Assembly (NCBI RefSeq): GCF_036588685.1
Contig: NC_086378.1
Span: 37,549,578 to 37,613,577 of the forward strand
DNA length: 64,000 nt
Source: Mytilus trossulus
Taxonomy: Eukaryota; Mollusca; Bivalvia; Mytilida; Mytilidae
Direction of reading: 5' to 3'
A program made the translations under genes and the position numbers. The notes under the pieces were generated by a model, which saw only the letters and a program-made list of their open reading frames with translations, made no database searches and was not told the DNA's origin. How positions within the stretch are numbered: position 1 is the stretch's first letter; every line of letters begins with the position of its first letter. Positions 42,902 to 55,905 of this stretch are shown here, in pieces.

Positions 42902-45098
42902 GGCCCAAGACCACAATTAATGACCCCGCTTTTCGTTGTCCACGAATATAGTTCCTTTTAATTAGAGTGTATTTTTCCTTATTTTTTTTTCTTTCCTTTC
43001 CTCACTCATTCCTTAAATCTTTTTGGGTGGAAATGAAAGAAGAGAGGTCAAATAAATTTTTGGAGGTTGTATTTTAACTGATTTTGATATGGAATGAGTG
43101 ATTAGGTCAAGTGCAAAAAGGTGATATTTACAGTTTTCGGAACATCTCTTGACTTGTCAATAGGGGTATGGATGTGTATTGGCTAAATTTGTAAAAGTGA
43201 TTGCTTCAATCTTTCTGAATTTTGGATATATATTTGGACTAGGACAATACATTACACACACAAAAAATTGGACAAAAGTGCATGGTGCAATTTTTTTAAT
43301 GATGCAAAAGGTTATAAAGAACTGATAGAGGAATTAATTGTGGTCTGTGGCCTAAGAGGTGCATTTCAGCAAATTTAGAATTTTTACTTTGGCATCTTTT
43401 CTGAATGATCTATTGGTATTGATTTGTCAAACTATATGAGAAGAAATGATTTTCACTTTCATTTGATAGAAATTTTGTGAAAAAGTCACTTTTCAGGTTA
43501 AATGCCTAAAATGTAGCTTTTTCACTTTTTTCACTATTTTTTCAAAAACAGCATGCTTAATTTCTCTCTGACAGTTTTTTTCTGATATCTATTTGTGTTT
43601 GTGGTATTTATTTCAGTTGTTTAACTTATTTGTGAACTCTGAACACAAAAAAAAGTAGATAAAAACATAAAAAGAGTGCAAAATGTGCTGTTTTAATAGT
43701 CTAAGTCTAACGGTCAGTATACGCAGCAGGTGAAATGTGAAGTTCTATGCACTTAAAAGTTGTATTCCAAAACAGATTGCACTGAACCTACATCAAAAAC
43801 ACTTATTACTGGTTGCTTAACCATTTCTGTTTCACAGACTACCTTTACTTTCTTCTGTTGGATAGCTAGTGGTTTAAATATTGGCCTTTTGAGGCTGACA
43901 TTTCATTCAGTTTTTAAACAGAAAAGTTAATAAACTTTGCATCAGACCATACTGTCTGCATATATAGTTGAAAGTGACAGTCTTGTTACATCCAGGCTCC
44001 ATGTTTTATCATATCTGAGCACAGATTTTAGCAAAAAGAAGTATATCTCCATCTCCCATATCATTTATATGCTTTTAAATATGCAAATGTGGGGAACGGC
44101 CTAAACTGGCAATCTGTTTTTTAAGCATAACATTGCTAAAGACCATTTTATCCACATGCGTTATGCTATTTGAAACTTATATTTCCATCAAAAGTACATT
44201 TATAACCTGTTAAAGTTTGTTTGATAACTTAACAACTTCAGAAAATTGTGGTAAGTGAAAAATATTACATTTGATATAAGGCCTCACCCTAATTGAAAAC
44301 CTCTATTTTTTGGCACAGGCTCATATAAAATTAACTTCTGGCCATTTTGCATAAGTCTGATACATGAAATATGCTTTCTGTTGCTTTAAATAGATGTTAA
44401 CTTATACATAGAGACATTAAAAAGTGTTAGTTTTGGTATCTTTTGGTTTTTAGAAGCTCAAATTTGATAGTTTTAATTGTTCTAATTCAACGCCACAATT
44501 CAGCACCCAAAATTCAGATATAAAAAATGCCACATTTTTTTCATTTGGTATCATATGGCTTTGAAACTTTGTAACCTGTTTTATAATATACTAAGCTTGA
44601 ATCATGCCAAGTTTTATTAGAATTGGTCAAGTTTTAGGCCCCTAATAGGCCCAAGACCACAATTAATGACCCCGCTTTTCGTTGTCCACGAATATAGTTC
44701 CTTTTAATTAGAGTGTATTTTTCCTTATTTTTTTTTCTTTCCTTTCCTCACTCATTCCTTAAATCTTTTTGGGTGGAAATGAAAGAAGAGAGGTCAAATA
44801 AATTTTTGGAGGTTGTATTTTAACTGATTTTGATATGGAATGAGTGATTAGGTCAAGTGCAAAAAGGTGATATTTACAGTTTTCGGAACATCTCTTGACT
44901 TGTCAATAGGGGTATGGATGTGTATTGGCTAAATTTGTAAAAGTGATTGCTTCAATCTTTCTGAATTTTGGATATATATTTGGACTAGGACAATACATTA
45001 CACACACAAAAAATTGGACAAAAGTGCATGGTGCAATTTTTTTAATGATGCAAAAGGTTATAAAGAACTGATAGAGGAATTAATTGTGGTCTGTGGCC
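42902..45098. mobile_element. 2.2-kb insertion bounded by identical 451-base direct repeats
   Basis: 42902-43352 and 44648-45098 appear identical at a constant offset of 1,746 bases. Each repeat is itself bounded by inverted ends: GGCCCAAGACCACAATTAAT, and at the other end the complement of GGCCACAGACCACAATTAAT. ATAA precedes the first and follows the second, a possible 4-base target duplication. The 1,295-base interior has no long open frame. This could be a non-autonomous LTR element, though it lacks TG...CA ends, or two insertions of one inverted-repeat element flanking a carried segment. Confidence 0.75.
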
Positions 45099-45236
45099 AT
45101 AACCATTGGGCCAAGTATATTCGGTGTATGGAAGGACTGTAAGATGTACATGTCCAACCCGCAGGTGTCATCTGGCATTGACCTCATTTTCATGGTTCAG
45201 TGGTTATAGTTAAGTTTTTGTGTTTTTGTCTGTTTT

Positions 45237-46710
45237 TATACGACCGCAAATTTTGAAAAAAATTTCGTCGTATATTGCTATCACGTTGGCGTCGTCGTCG
45301 TCGTCCGAATACTTTTAGTTTTCGCACTCTAACTTTAGTAAAAGTGAATAGAAATCTATGAAATTTTAACACAAGGTTTATGACCATAAAAGGAAGGCTG
45401 GTATTGATTTTGGGAGTTTTGGTCCCAACATTTTAGGAATTAGGGGCCAAAAAGGGCCCAAATAAGCATTTTCTTGGTTTTCGCACTATAACTTTAGTTT
45501 AAGTTAATAGAAATCTATGAAATTTTGACACAAGGTTTATGACTATTAAAGGAAGGTTGGTATTGATTTTGGGAGTTTTGGTCCCAACAGTTAAGGAAAA
45601 AGGGGCCCAAAGGGTCCAAAATTAAATTTTGTTTGATTTCATCAAAATTGAATAATTGGGGTTCTTTAATATGCCGAATCTAACTGTGTATGTAGATTCT
45701 TAATTTTTGGTCCCGTTTTCAAATTGGTCTACATTAAGGTCCAAAGGGTCCAAAATTAAACTTAGTTTGATTTTAACAAAAATTGAAACCTTTGGGTTCT
45801 TTGATATGCTGAATCTAAAAATGTACTTAGATTTTTGATTATTGGCCCAGTTTTCAAGTTGGCCCAAATCGAGGTCCAAAATTAAACATTGTTTGATTTC
45901 ATCGAAAATTGAATAATTGGGGTTCTTTGATATGCCAAATCTAACTGTGTATGTAGATTCTTAATTTTTGGTCCAGTTTTAAAATTGGTCTAAATTAAAG
46001 TGCAAAGGGTCCAAAATTAAACTAAGTTTGATTTTAACAAAAATTAAATTCTTGGGCCTCTTTGATATGCTGAATCTAAACATGTACTTAGATTTTTGAT
46101 TATGGGCCCAGTTTTCAAGTTGGTCCAAATTAGGATCTAAAATTATTATATTAAGTATTGTGCAATAGCAAGTCTTTTCAATTGCACAGTATTGTGCAAT
46201 GGCAAGAAATATCTAATTTCACAATATATATTCACTTTTTACTACCAACTGATAAATTTAAATAATCTTTACCATTCAGTGATAACAAGCAGTTTTTTTA
46301 CATCTTAATATTTTATGATGTATTTAAATGAGTAGTAATTGTTGCAAACTCCATTAGAATATTTTAATTGAAATTAGTTTTGGAATAAGGGAAAGGGGGA
46401 TGTGATTAAAAAATTGGGTTCAATTTTTCTCATTTGAAATTTCATAAATAAAAAGAAAATTTCTTCAAACATTTTTTTGAGAGGATTAATATTCAACAGC
46501 ATAGTGAATTGCTCTAAGACAAAACAAAAATTTTAAGTTCATTTGAATACATTCATTCTGTGTCAGAAACCTATGCTATGTCAACTATTTAATCACAATC
46601 CAAATTTAGAGCGGAATCCAGCTTGAATGTTGTGTCCATACTTGCCCCGACCGTTCAGGGTTCAACCTCTGCGGTCGTATAAAGCTACGCCCTGCGGAGC
46701 ATCTGGTTCA
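45237..46710. mobile_element. About 1.45-kb insertion with TATACGACCGCA inverted ends
   Basis: TATACGACCGCA (45237-45248) is mirrored by TGCGGTCGTATA (46670-46681). Beyond it lie about 30 bases (GCCCTGCGGAGCATCTGG) before the host repeat resumes. The interior has CGTCGTCGTCGTCGTCC and alternating tandem blocks: GGTCCAAAGGGTCCAAAATT, TTTGATATGCTGAATCTAAA and GGTCCAGTTTTAAAATTGGT types. No transposase is seen. I recall this as a common mussel element. Confidence 0.65.
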
Positions 46711-47937
46711 TATATACTGTATGCAATAGGTCTACTATATTTGGTGTATGGAATAATTGTAAGGTGTACATGTCTATCTGGTATGTGTCATCTGACCTTG
46801 ACCTCATTTTCATGGTTCAGTGGTCAAAGTTAAATTTTTGAGTTTTTGTCTTTATCTAATACTATATGCAATAAGTCAACTATATTTGGTGTATGGAAAT
46901 ATTTTATGATCTTTATGGCAGTTGTTCAGATTGAATTTGACCTTGACCTCATTTTCATGGTGCATTGTTCAGTGTTAAGTTTTTGTGTTTTAGTCCGTTT
47001 TTTAAAGCTTTAAGCAATAGGTCAACTATATTTGTTGTATGGAAGATTTGTTACCTGTACATGTGTGCTTGGCATGGTTCATCTCACCTTGACCTCATTT
47101 TTATGGTTCAGTGGTATGGAAGGACTGTAAGGTGTACATGTCCAACTGGCAGATGTCATCTGACCATGACCTCATTTTCATTTTCGGTTTTTAAAGTTTT
47201 GGTCTGGTTTTTTCTTATACTGTTTGCAATAGGTCTTCTATATTTGGTGTATGAACATATTTCTTGCATGTTTTATTTGACCTTAACCTCATTTTCATGG
47301 TTCAGTACTCAGTGTTAAGTTTTTGTGTTTTAGTCTGAAACTATAAGTAATAGATCAACTATACTTGTAGTATTGAAGGATTGTAGGCTGTACATGTCTG
47401 TCCGGTATGGTTCATCTGACCTTGACCTAATTTTAGTGGTTCATTGGTCAATGTTTAATTTTTCTTGGTTAAGTGTTTCTTAAAAACTATAAGCAATAGG
47501 TAAATTTAGAGTATTGAATGATTGTGAGGAGTAAATGTATTGCTCCTTTAGTTATGACCTTGACCTTATTTTTCTTGGGTCATTTAAAAGTTTGTGATAT
47601 AGTTATAGTAAAGTTTTACACTAAGGACTATCAATACAATAACAATGGTTAATAAAGTAGGCGAGACATTTCAGCGTGTGCACCTCTTTTTCATGGTTTA
47701 AAGATTTTCAACTGTCAGTTTTATTGAAAATATGTTTTCATTGGTAAAATACTGAAATGCAGTAAAGCATTGAACCCAAATTATATTTTGATACTGTTAA
47801 CGTAAGAGGAGCATGTGTGGATGGTTTTGTGCAGCCAAACGAAAACTCTTTTCATTTACCAGTCAACGTCTTCGGTATTTCAACAATATATATGGAATAG
47901 TTGTTTATACCTTTGGCAATAACATGCTGTGAGAAGA

Positions 47938-48120
47938 TTGCAAAATTTTGGAAATTATTTAAAATTAAGGAATGTCCCTCATGCACTGAAGCGCTGATTC
48001 CCTGTCCGGTTTTGGCTATACTTTTGGTTTCTTTTTGTTTGTAGCTCTAAGTATTTTTAGTAAGCTTTTGAATTATATATATTTTGGTCTCGAGCATCAC
48101 TAAAGAGACATTGATTGTCG
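47938..48120 (+). repeat. Dispersed repeat, GGTTTTGGCTATACTTTTGG family, copy 1
   Basis: Matches 48821-48990 block by block, and 4385-4470 in reverse. The 3' part, CGAGCATCACTAAAGAGACA then GTCGAAATGTGCATCTGG, is familiar from mussel repeats. Confidence 0.7.
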
Positions 48121-48820
48121 AAATGTGCATCTGGCCTTGCGGTCATAAAACCTTCAAGTCAGTTTTTTGTGCTCATACTCCAAAATCAACCAATCAAAAT
48201 GTTGGATTTCAAGTTTCGAGCATGATTTTTTTTTGTGCTCTGAGCAAAGTTTTATGACTTCAAGCCCTTGTGCACTGGTATCTGGTGCAGAACAATTGGT
48301 GCCGTTTATGCTATTGCACAATTCATCATTTTTGTCATGATAATAAACATTATTTTATCAGATACCATTATAGAATTGAAAAAAAAGTTATTCCCCTTTC
48401 AACGGAATAACTGAATCTTTAAAAACAGATTTAATAAACTCATTTCTAATTAAGAAATTGGCGGAAACCCTACCATGCAAAGTAAACATTCAATCTTCAG
48501 AATTTTTCATTAAACATCTATAAAAGGAATTTTATAATGTTTGACAGAAATTGGCGTTTTAAACACTCCATAAAATTTATATTAATCTTATAAATACTGT
48601 AAGATTTCTTTTCTGAAGATACCAATATAAATTCACCAACTTTCTTGATTGCTTATTGTGTTGTTGATAAAATAATTTTGTAAAAACATCACTAAGAAAC
48701 CATAAAAAGACGGAAAGTAAATACACTTTTTAATAAGTAATGAAAAAGCGGGTGTCATTACGTACATGATTATTTCTATCAGATAAAGTATATTTCAAGA
48801 CAATACGGTATTTGTGCTGT

Positions 48821-48990
48821 TGCAAAATTTTGGAAATTATTTAAAATTAAAGAATGTATCTCCCTCATGCAAATCTCTGATTCGTTGTCCAGCTTTGGCT
48901 ATACTTTTTGTCCTTTTTGGTTTAAAGCTCTCCATATGTTTAATAAGCTTTGGATTTTCTAATATTTTAGTCTCAAGCATCACTGTCTCA
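48821..48990 (+). repeat. Dispersed repeat, GCTTTGGCTATACTTTTTGT family, copy 2
   Basis: Second copy of 47938-48120 in the same orientation, diverged by substitutions and small indels. Confidence 0.7.
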
Positions 48991-49400
48991 TAAAATTGTC
49001 GACAAGAGCTCCAGTAAATCAACAATGAGAACATTGGTATAATATTATAATTGTTTCAATATGAAGGTTTCTGAAAAATACAAAGAGGCTTCAAGATCTT
49101 AAGCATCCTTTTTAATAAAAAAGATAGATCCAATTTCTCTTAACAATACCAATGTTCTCATACTCCCTGAAATTGAGATTCTATAAGTATCCAGGTTGGG
49201 ATAATTCTATAAAATAGAAAAAACTTTCAAAATTTACTTCGGAACCATTTTTCGGCATCAATTTTTTTTTCACATAGAAAGAAATTCCAATGGAAGTTTG
49301 TTACTCATAGATGAAACTGTTAATTATTGGTCACTACACAAAAAATGCCACTACCATGACACAGTAAGGCATCAATATTTAGAGAATTCACCAGGCTGCA

Positions 49401-52400
49401 CTTTACATTCACAAAGACGTTAGAACCGAACAAAAAAGCCATCATATATGAAAAAATTATGGGCAAAATTTCACTCTGAAGCCCCGTTTTTGTCAGAATG
49501 TGCTTATTCCGTCAACCGCGTGGTTCAGTCAGAAGTAAGTATTCCTTTTTATTTATTAATATTTATATCGGAAATATTGAAGACTCTCTCCATCATAGCC
49601 TCATTATTAACAAAAACTTATTTTATATGGCTTAAATATCATATTCGTGTAAATTCGATAGTTATGATGTTCCTTTTTATTGAATTATATCAATTCTTTG
49701 TCGAAGAAACAATTTGAAATGACATATCTGACGATCGCTTAAAGTATTGGATCATATCGGATCATATCGGTTATGACTTTCCGCAATTTTTCGTAATTAT
49801 ACAGCAATCATTTTGTCAGCTTCAATAATGTGATGATTTATGAACAATGGAGGGTCACTAGTATTTCTTTAAATGGAATGATTTTGATGCCATTGTTGTT
49901 ATTGAAAATTGTCCAGTCAGGGGGTAGGGGGTGATTAAATTGTGATGTTAGAATATAACAAATGACCATTAAAATTAATCAGTGAAATATGAAAGAAGGA
50001 AGTAAAGCAATATCTATTTATCTTTAAATTTCCTTCCCTAAGTAAGATAAAGGGCAGGATTTTTTTTACTGCCACTGGAAAATGGAAGGAGGTTAGAAAG
50101 GGCCAGAAATTTTGGTTTGGAACAGGCCATTTTAAGACCCCTTAAAAAGTTCCTTCATAATTATTAAGTTAGTAAATTTGATCTAGAGTCGGCTCATATC
50201 TAGAAAGAACTGTAAACCTGAGCTTCAGAAGGTTCTGACAATTGACTAAGCCGTATGCAGTTGTCTTTGATATCCCGAGAGCGTCGATCAAATGGCACCT
50301 ACAGTTCGGACTAAACATGAATGCGCCGAATTGCATGTTGTCATACGAACGATTTTTTTTTCGGATGAGTTTTAATGCAAGACCGGAGAATACTGTCAAG
50401 TGGCAAAATTTCTAAAAGAGAAAAACCAACCGTTGGGATGTCTTGAGAAATATTTGATATTCGTTTTCGTGCAGACGAATGGTGTTTCGAAATTTTTTAA
50501 AAGAATTATAAAGATTGAAGAAAATAATCGTATTTATCAAACTACAATACCATATTTGGTTACATAAAAGGTTTAGAACATGGCGAATCGACGTGAAACA
50601 ATTATAAATGGTTATCTGTAGTAAATTAATTCATTCCTTAAATTACAAATTTATTGTGACATTCTACAGCAACGAAACAAAATTATGTTATACAATGGCG
50701 TTTTTATATCTATTTGCTTTCGGTTATTAGGCTTATTACACTGTTTTGAGCATATCATTCTTAATTTCATGCCATCATTTCATTTATTTCCAAATAGAAT
50801 TGTCAGCATCCCCGGAAAACATACAAAGGCAAGAAAATTGTAATCTTTGTAAATAATTATTTCTAATATTATAAGTGACAGCAATAGAACCGTTACTTCG
50901 TCTTGAAATCAATGCTTGCAATAAATATCTATTATAAGTGTTAAGTAAGAATATGAACTCATATCAGTCCGTTATATTTGATTATCAAGGGTTTCCTCAC
51001 CTCTCAATGACAAATTTTGACGCTAAGCCTGCCAATCATATACTAATATTGTTACACGAGTGACAATTGCTGAGGGAAAAATTGTTAATTTTGTCTTTGA
51101 TTTAATTATGTCAATTTAAAATTGACGTTTTTCATCACTTATCCCTCTGCTCTAATATGTTCGACTGCTTGTATTACATATTTTATAAAAAAGAAATTAT
51201 AAGCGTCTCGTCTTACACGCAAGGGATACAGATTTTTTTTATTACTTTTTAAATCATATTAGGTGATGAATAAGGAAGCTTTGTACTACCATCGAAAACC
51301 CATTAGTCTCTAGGTGAAGATTTTGGTGAGAAATAATTTTGGGAGTGCATTTCGAACCAATGTGCGATATATAATATATTCCAAAAGACAAGTTGGCGCT
51401 AAACTTGCAGTAATCGCCCATATCTCTCAATGTTAATAAAAATCGGCCTTGTATAGACATAAATGCATGATAATTAAAAAAATCATCTTTATGTTTTTTT
51501 TAAATAGTCTATTGTTTTAAAAGGATTTGTCAATCGGCGGAGGATCGTTTTTATATTCTAGGGTGTAAGTAATTAAATGCCACTGTACGGCATTCACCAA
51601 CGAGAAAAACCCATACCATATTGTCGGATATAAAAGTGTTTTTAAATCTACTAGGTGCATTATTACGAAGTTTAGCCCTTTGCCTAGGAGGATTTTGTTG
51701 ATACAAAATGTGTATACTATTTTCCACACTGTGTTTCAGGTGTTGTTCAATTCATAATGGCTAATGTATATTATATAAACAAATCATATATAAAATAAAT
51801 CGAAGGTACACAATTGTCAATTCGCACGGAACATGTTTAGAAAGTTTCAGGAAAATCCAGTTATCGGTTTAGGACGAGTTTCGTCCGAAATGCTCCAACT
51901 TCGTAATTCAGACCAACCCTTGGTAGCAACATATTTGTATAATAGAAAAACAAAGGATATCATTTCATGTCCAAAAATCAGTTCATACACACAGCAAAAA
52001 CAAACCAACGGACATAAAAAGCAAAGGAACCGCGCTTTTAGTGCTGTTCTTCATCTGAAAGTCACAGTGAAACTTTCAACACAGAGCAGAAAATGTATGC
52101 GTTTTTTATTTGTCCTATTTAGATTTTCCATTCGAGCGTCACTGGTGAGTCTTTAGAGGACGAAACGCGCCGCGTTTAGCGTACACAATTCATCTTCTTA
52201 TAAAAAGTGAATACGACCAAACGAATGGGCATATGATCACGATGCATTAAAATGAAGGCAAAAAAAAACCAAATATCATTTTGTCATTAAAATCAGACAC
52301 TGAGCTTATTAATACAAAGTTTACATAGTTATATAAACACATAACTAATGATCAGAACTATATATGCAGAAAACAATCTTTTTATGTATAAATATGCATG

Positions 52401-53180
52401 ATGCACGGTGAATAATAATTCCCCTGACGTCTACATTGTTATGAAACTCCAATGAGCATGGTGTATTCTTTTTGTCAGGAATATGAGAGATTACTTTCCT
52501 TGCGTTTGTCTTATTTCTTTATGAAATGTAAAATTTGTAGACCTTTTATTATGAAAAAGATTTCTTTATTGATCATAAATTGATCTCTTGGGATAAAAAG
52601 CTTCAGAATCAGACAGACATGTACAATAAATGATTCTGAAGGGAGAAAGAGTTAGTTTTAGATGAAAATATTGCCATAAAAGATTGATAGGAATAATTGC
52701 CTAAGTCTCTTGAGAAATCGAAAAGGCGACCCGAAATATTAAAAAAGAGCATCTTTTGACACAAAGACTGACAGATACAAAATATATATAATCCATCAAA
52801 TTTTTTGCCTTGTGGTTATAAAGAATGGACTTTAAGTGTTTAATGTTGTCTTGCATGCAATATCATTCCCCGATTATGGAATCCTTAGTTAAATGTGCAA
52901 TGTATTGATTTCATTGCAGTTGTTTCTTTTGAATATACATGTAGTAGTTAAATCAGATATTAGCTTATAGTTCAGATATGGTCTTGCAGGAAGGCATATA
53001 TGTATTCATTCACCCTATATCTGGAAATTATTTCCTATTATAAAAGCAAATTCGAGAATAAAATTTGGACTTAACACGAAAAAAAAAAATAATAGAAAGA
53101 GGGAATGTTGCTGTGTGCATATATATCAGTAGTTATATCACCAATATTATGTCAAGGGTAGCAAAGTTTCTTTAGTTTGA
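49401..53180. other. Gene-free segment, one weak exon-like frame
   Basis: A frame from 49448 reads MKKLWAKFHSEAPFLSECAY and reaches a good donor (GAA|GTAAGT) near 49533, so it might be a first coding exon, but no partner exon was found. A repeat fragment with GCGTCACTGGTGAGTCTTTA lies at about 52110-52190. The remaining short frames look random. Confidence 0.4.
52110..52190 (-). repeat. Fragment of the AAGACTCATCAGTGACGCTC family (reverse)
   Basis: GAGCGTCACTGGTGAGTCTT then GACGAAACGCG is the reverse of the block seen at 54505-54525 and 61010-61030. Confidence 0.65.
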
Positions 53181-53187
53181 AACCAAT

Positions 53188-53460
53188 ATGAATTTGATAA
53201 GAATTACATCGAGAATGGAAACGGGGAATGTATCAACGAGACAACAACCCGACAAAAGACCAGAAAACAGGCCAAGGCAACCAATGGGTCTACAACACAG
53301 CAAAAACATCCTGCACCCAGAGGCGGGCTTCAGCTTGCCCCTAAACAGATATGTGTACAAGTTCAGCGAAGGTTAACGAACCAACATAAATAAAACAATA
53401 CAAGACAAACTAAGGCCAGAGGCTCCTGACTTTGGACAGGCGCAAAAATGCGGATACGAA
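53188..53460 (-). repeat. Dispersed mussel-type repeat, near full length
   Basis: Reads GAGAATGGAAACGGGGAATG, GAGACAACAACCCGAC, CACCCAGAGGCGGGCTTCAG and GGCTCCTGACTTTGGACAGG. I recognise this order of blocks from an abundant mussel repeat. The overlapping 62-codon frames on both strands are therefore not genes. It shares its end with 7388-7460. Confidence 0.7.
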
Positions 53461-54449
53461 ACTTATTTGTTACAAAAAAAACAACAGTTTTACCACGTGA
53501 ATCCCCAATAAAAAGAGTGCATTTGATATACTATTATTTGTTATATCTATCAAATCATACGACTTTTGGTTCATACGCTTCGTTAAGTGTTATATAAGTT
53601 GACATAAAATACTGTAACCAACTGAACGACATATTTCTTACATTTGTGTATCCTTGTCGGTGCCAATCTGCTATTCGACGTTAAATTATATATATACTGA
53701 CGGATTACTGGTGTCAAATATCGAACGCAACCGAGGATATTAGTTCATTTTCGAGTTTGGATCTTGTGCACCTTGTCCCAAGAATTGACATGGTTTTGGA
53801 CCTTTGGTAATCCCAAGTTTTCCACCGTCTGGCAGATAATTCCTTGCCCAAGTATGGTGTCCGTTTGTCTGTGTGGGGTATATATATATATTTATCGGTC
53901 GTCCCCCGGTCTATATCACTCTGTTCAGCTCTTTTATATTCTTCCATATCATGTCTTTGTGACGTCAAATACGTTGACCCGGCCTTAATATCGTATTTAA
54001 AGATAAAACACATCAAACGAATGGTCGACAACTTCTTATTCCTGACTTGGTACAGACTTTATCGGTAGTAAACCCATATCATTAGCATGACTAAATGGAA
54101 GCGTCTGACGTGTGGTGCATGTATAGAAGGAGAAACTTTGCACTTTGTTTTATGTACGTTTGGAATACATGCCTCGCGTTTTAAATCCAATACTTGTCTG
54201 TTTTGAATTACTATACTAGTACTTATGTAAATCAAAATCAATTTAACAGATTTTGATGGTAGATTGATAAAATATTCGATTGATACTTGGTTTGATTTTA
54301 GACCTTCAGTGCAAAAATCATTTAAAATTATGGATGCTTTATTTTCTGTGCAATAAGTTCACTCTCTACAACATTTCATATTTAAATGATTTTCAGCTTC
54401 CATAGGCGAAGTTACTTGGTATTTTACATATTGACTGTAGTCTACATAA

Positions 54450-54575
54450 TAGTTATCAAAGGTACCAGGATTATAACTTAGTACGCCAGACTCACCTTTT
54501 GTCTACATAAGACTCATCAGTGACGCTCATATCAAAATATCTATAAAGCTAAACAAGTACAAAGTTTAAGAGCAT
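54450..54575 (+). repeat. AAGACTCATCAGTGACGCTC family repeat
   Basis: TAGTTATCAAAGGTACCAGG, ACATAAGACTCATCAGTGAC, CAAGTACAAAGTTTAAGAGC. Same orientation as 22066-22200. Confidence 0.75.
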
Positions 54576-54869
54576 TAAAATAAAATATAAAATAAGTAGA
54601 TGAGGTATGATTGCCAATCAGACACTTTTCCAAATTCAATCAGAAACCAAAATGCTGTAGGTATTCCATATAACTGCATGAATTTCAAGATTACCTGTAA
54701 TAAATAAAGGCAACAGCAGTACACCGTTGTTCGAAATTCGTAAATCGATTGAGAAAAAAAATATATCCGGATTGTAAACTAAAACTGAGGAAAACACCTA
54801 AAATATAAGAGGAGAACTACAACACAACAGAAACACAACACTAAAATGTAACATACACAGAAACGAACT

Positions 54870-55030
54870 ATAATATAACAATGGCCAGTTTCCTAACTTG
54901 GTACATGGCATTTTAAGAAAAATATTGGTGGGTTGAACCTGGTTTTGTGACTAGCCATACCTCCCGCTTTTATGGCAATGTTAAATATAACATTAAAATG
55001 ACAATACTACAGGACTACACTACAAATAAA
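54870..55030 (-). repeat. GGGTTGAACCTGGTTTTGTG family repeat
   Basis: GTGGGTTGAACCTGGTTTTG, CATACCTCCCGCTTTTATGG and CAATGGCCAGTTTCCTAACT match the reverse of 63860-64000. Confidence 0.7.
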
Positions 55031-55399
55031 TGGGAAAACATATAGGACAGAGAAACACTCGAATAATAGCTATCAAAAGGTACCAAAATCACCGAGGACC
55101 AAAAGTTCAAAAAAGTTTTGCCTAATACGACTAAGGTTTTCTGCCTGGGATAATATATACGTTACTTTTTGTGGCGTCGATACATTCATGTGACGTACAG
55201 ATTGTGGTGTCCTTTGCTGTCGTCAATTCACTTCCTTCGATTTAAGTTGGTAGCCCAGATTTGTTTTCTCTTAATCTATTTATGACTTTTGAACAGCGGT
55301 AAACTACTGTTGCCTTTATTCAGCCATAGCTGCTACTAAGTAACTTAGATTACCATAAACTACAACTTACGTTTTATTAAATATTTCTACACTTGACAA

Positions 55400-55905
55400 G
55401 ACGATCGGGTTAATTTTCACTCATTTTTGGTACAATTTAAAATTGAACTGTGTGTCTTCCCAGTCAACTTGTTGTAGGGCTTATTAATCTTTAGACATAG
55501 AGTAGTTTTTTAATTGTTTCGATATGTTCCAGTTAAAGAACGTGGATGGTGTTGATGGATATAAGACAAAAACTCATCTATCAAAAAACACATCGCTTTT
55601 GTAATGGTTCTTTGTCCGAGCAGTCATTGGTCACTGTATATAATTAGGGATAGAAAAAAATATTTTCATTTTCTTTGAAAAAAATCATTTCATTTTTGAA
55701 AAAAAACCCGTTAAACTCCTCTTTAGATTAAAATTTGATCTTCTATATGAAAATGGTGACACTTTAATGCCATCTTTTTAAAGGTTACAGTGATTTTATT
55801 CAAATATTTCAAATAAAAAATAAATCCGATAAACGATTTTTTTTCGCTAATAAAAGTTGACATATACGTAATTTAAGTAATGCAATACCATAGAAGTACA
55901 TTTCA
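55400..55905 (+). repeat. About 500-base direct repeat, copy 1
   Basis: Aligns with 58494-59035. Shared blocks: GGGCTTATTAATCTTTA, CATAGAGTAG, CACATCGC, TTTAGATTAAAATTTGAT and AATATTTCAAATAAAAAAT. The copies are about 3.1 kb apart in direct orientation with obvious divergence. Either an old segmental duplication or two copies of one repeat. Confidence 0.75.

Larger units (their letters stand above)
41690..47690. repeat. Composite region of GACCTTGACCTCATTTTCAT tandem units
   Basis: The unit, of variable length, includes TGACCTTGACCTCATTTTCA, TGGTTCA, AAGTTTTTGTG, an AATAGGTC-type block, CTATATTTGGTGTATGGAA and TGTACATGTC. Copies lie at 41690-42180, 42480-42860, 45100-45235 and 46720-47600. 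The phrase GCTCGACATAGGGATAGTG occurs near 42540. Two insertions, 42902-45098 and about 45237-46710, interrupt the array. The short open frames inside are read-through of the repeat. Confidence 0.8.
47691..49400. other. Gene-free segment with two direct repeat copies
   Basis: Two copies of one repeat (47938-48120 and 48821-48990), each starting GCAAAATTTTGGAAATTATT and including TTGGCTATACTTTT and AGCATCACT. A small inverted pair, ATGAGAACATTGGTAT (about 49025) with its complement (about 49146-49161), marks a possible 137-base element. No gene. Confidence 0.55.

Noticed and set aside
42902..45098. Straight call of an LTR retrotransposon
   Set aside because: The direct repeats lack TG...CA ends, the interior has no gag/pol-like frame, no primer-binding site or polypurine tract was clear, and each repeat has inverted ends. 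Left as undefined mobile element.
46627..47318. Frames with repeated SCHLTLTSFSWF
   Set aside because: They translate the GACCTCATTTTCATGGTTCA tandem unit, not a gene.
50169..50399. 76-codon minus-strand frame
   Set aside because: No domain recognised and no flanking exons; length is within chance expectation for this base composition.
51833..52156. 107-codon plus-strand frame
   Set aside because: Its 3' third lies in a dispersed repeat fragment, and no domain or splice partner is visible.
53714..54031. 105-codon minus-strand frame
   Set aside because: Unrecognised, with no splice or start context, lying between dispersed repeats; most likely chance.
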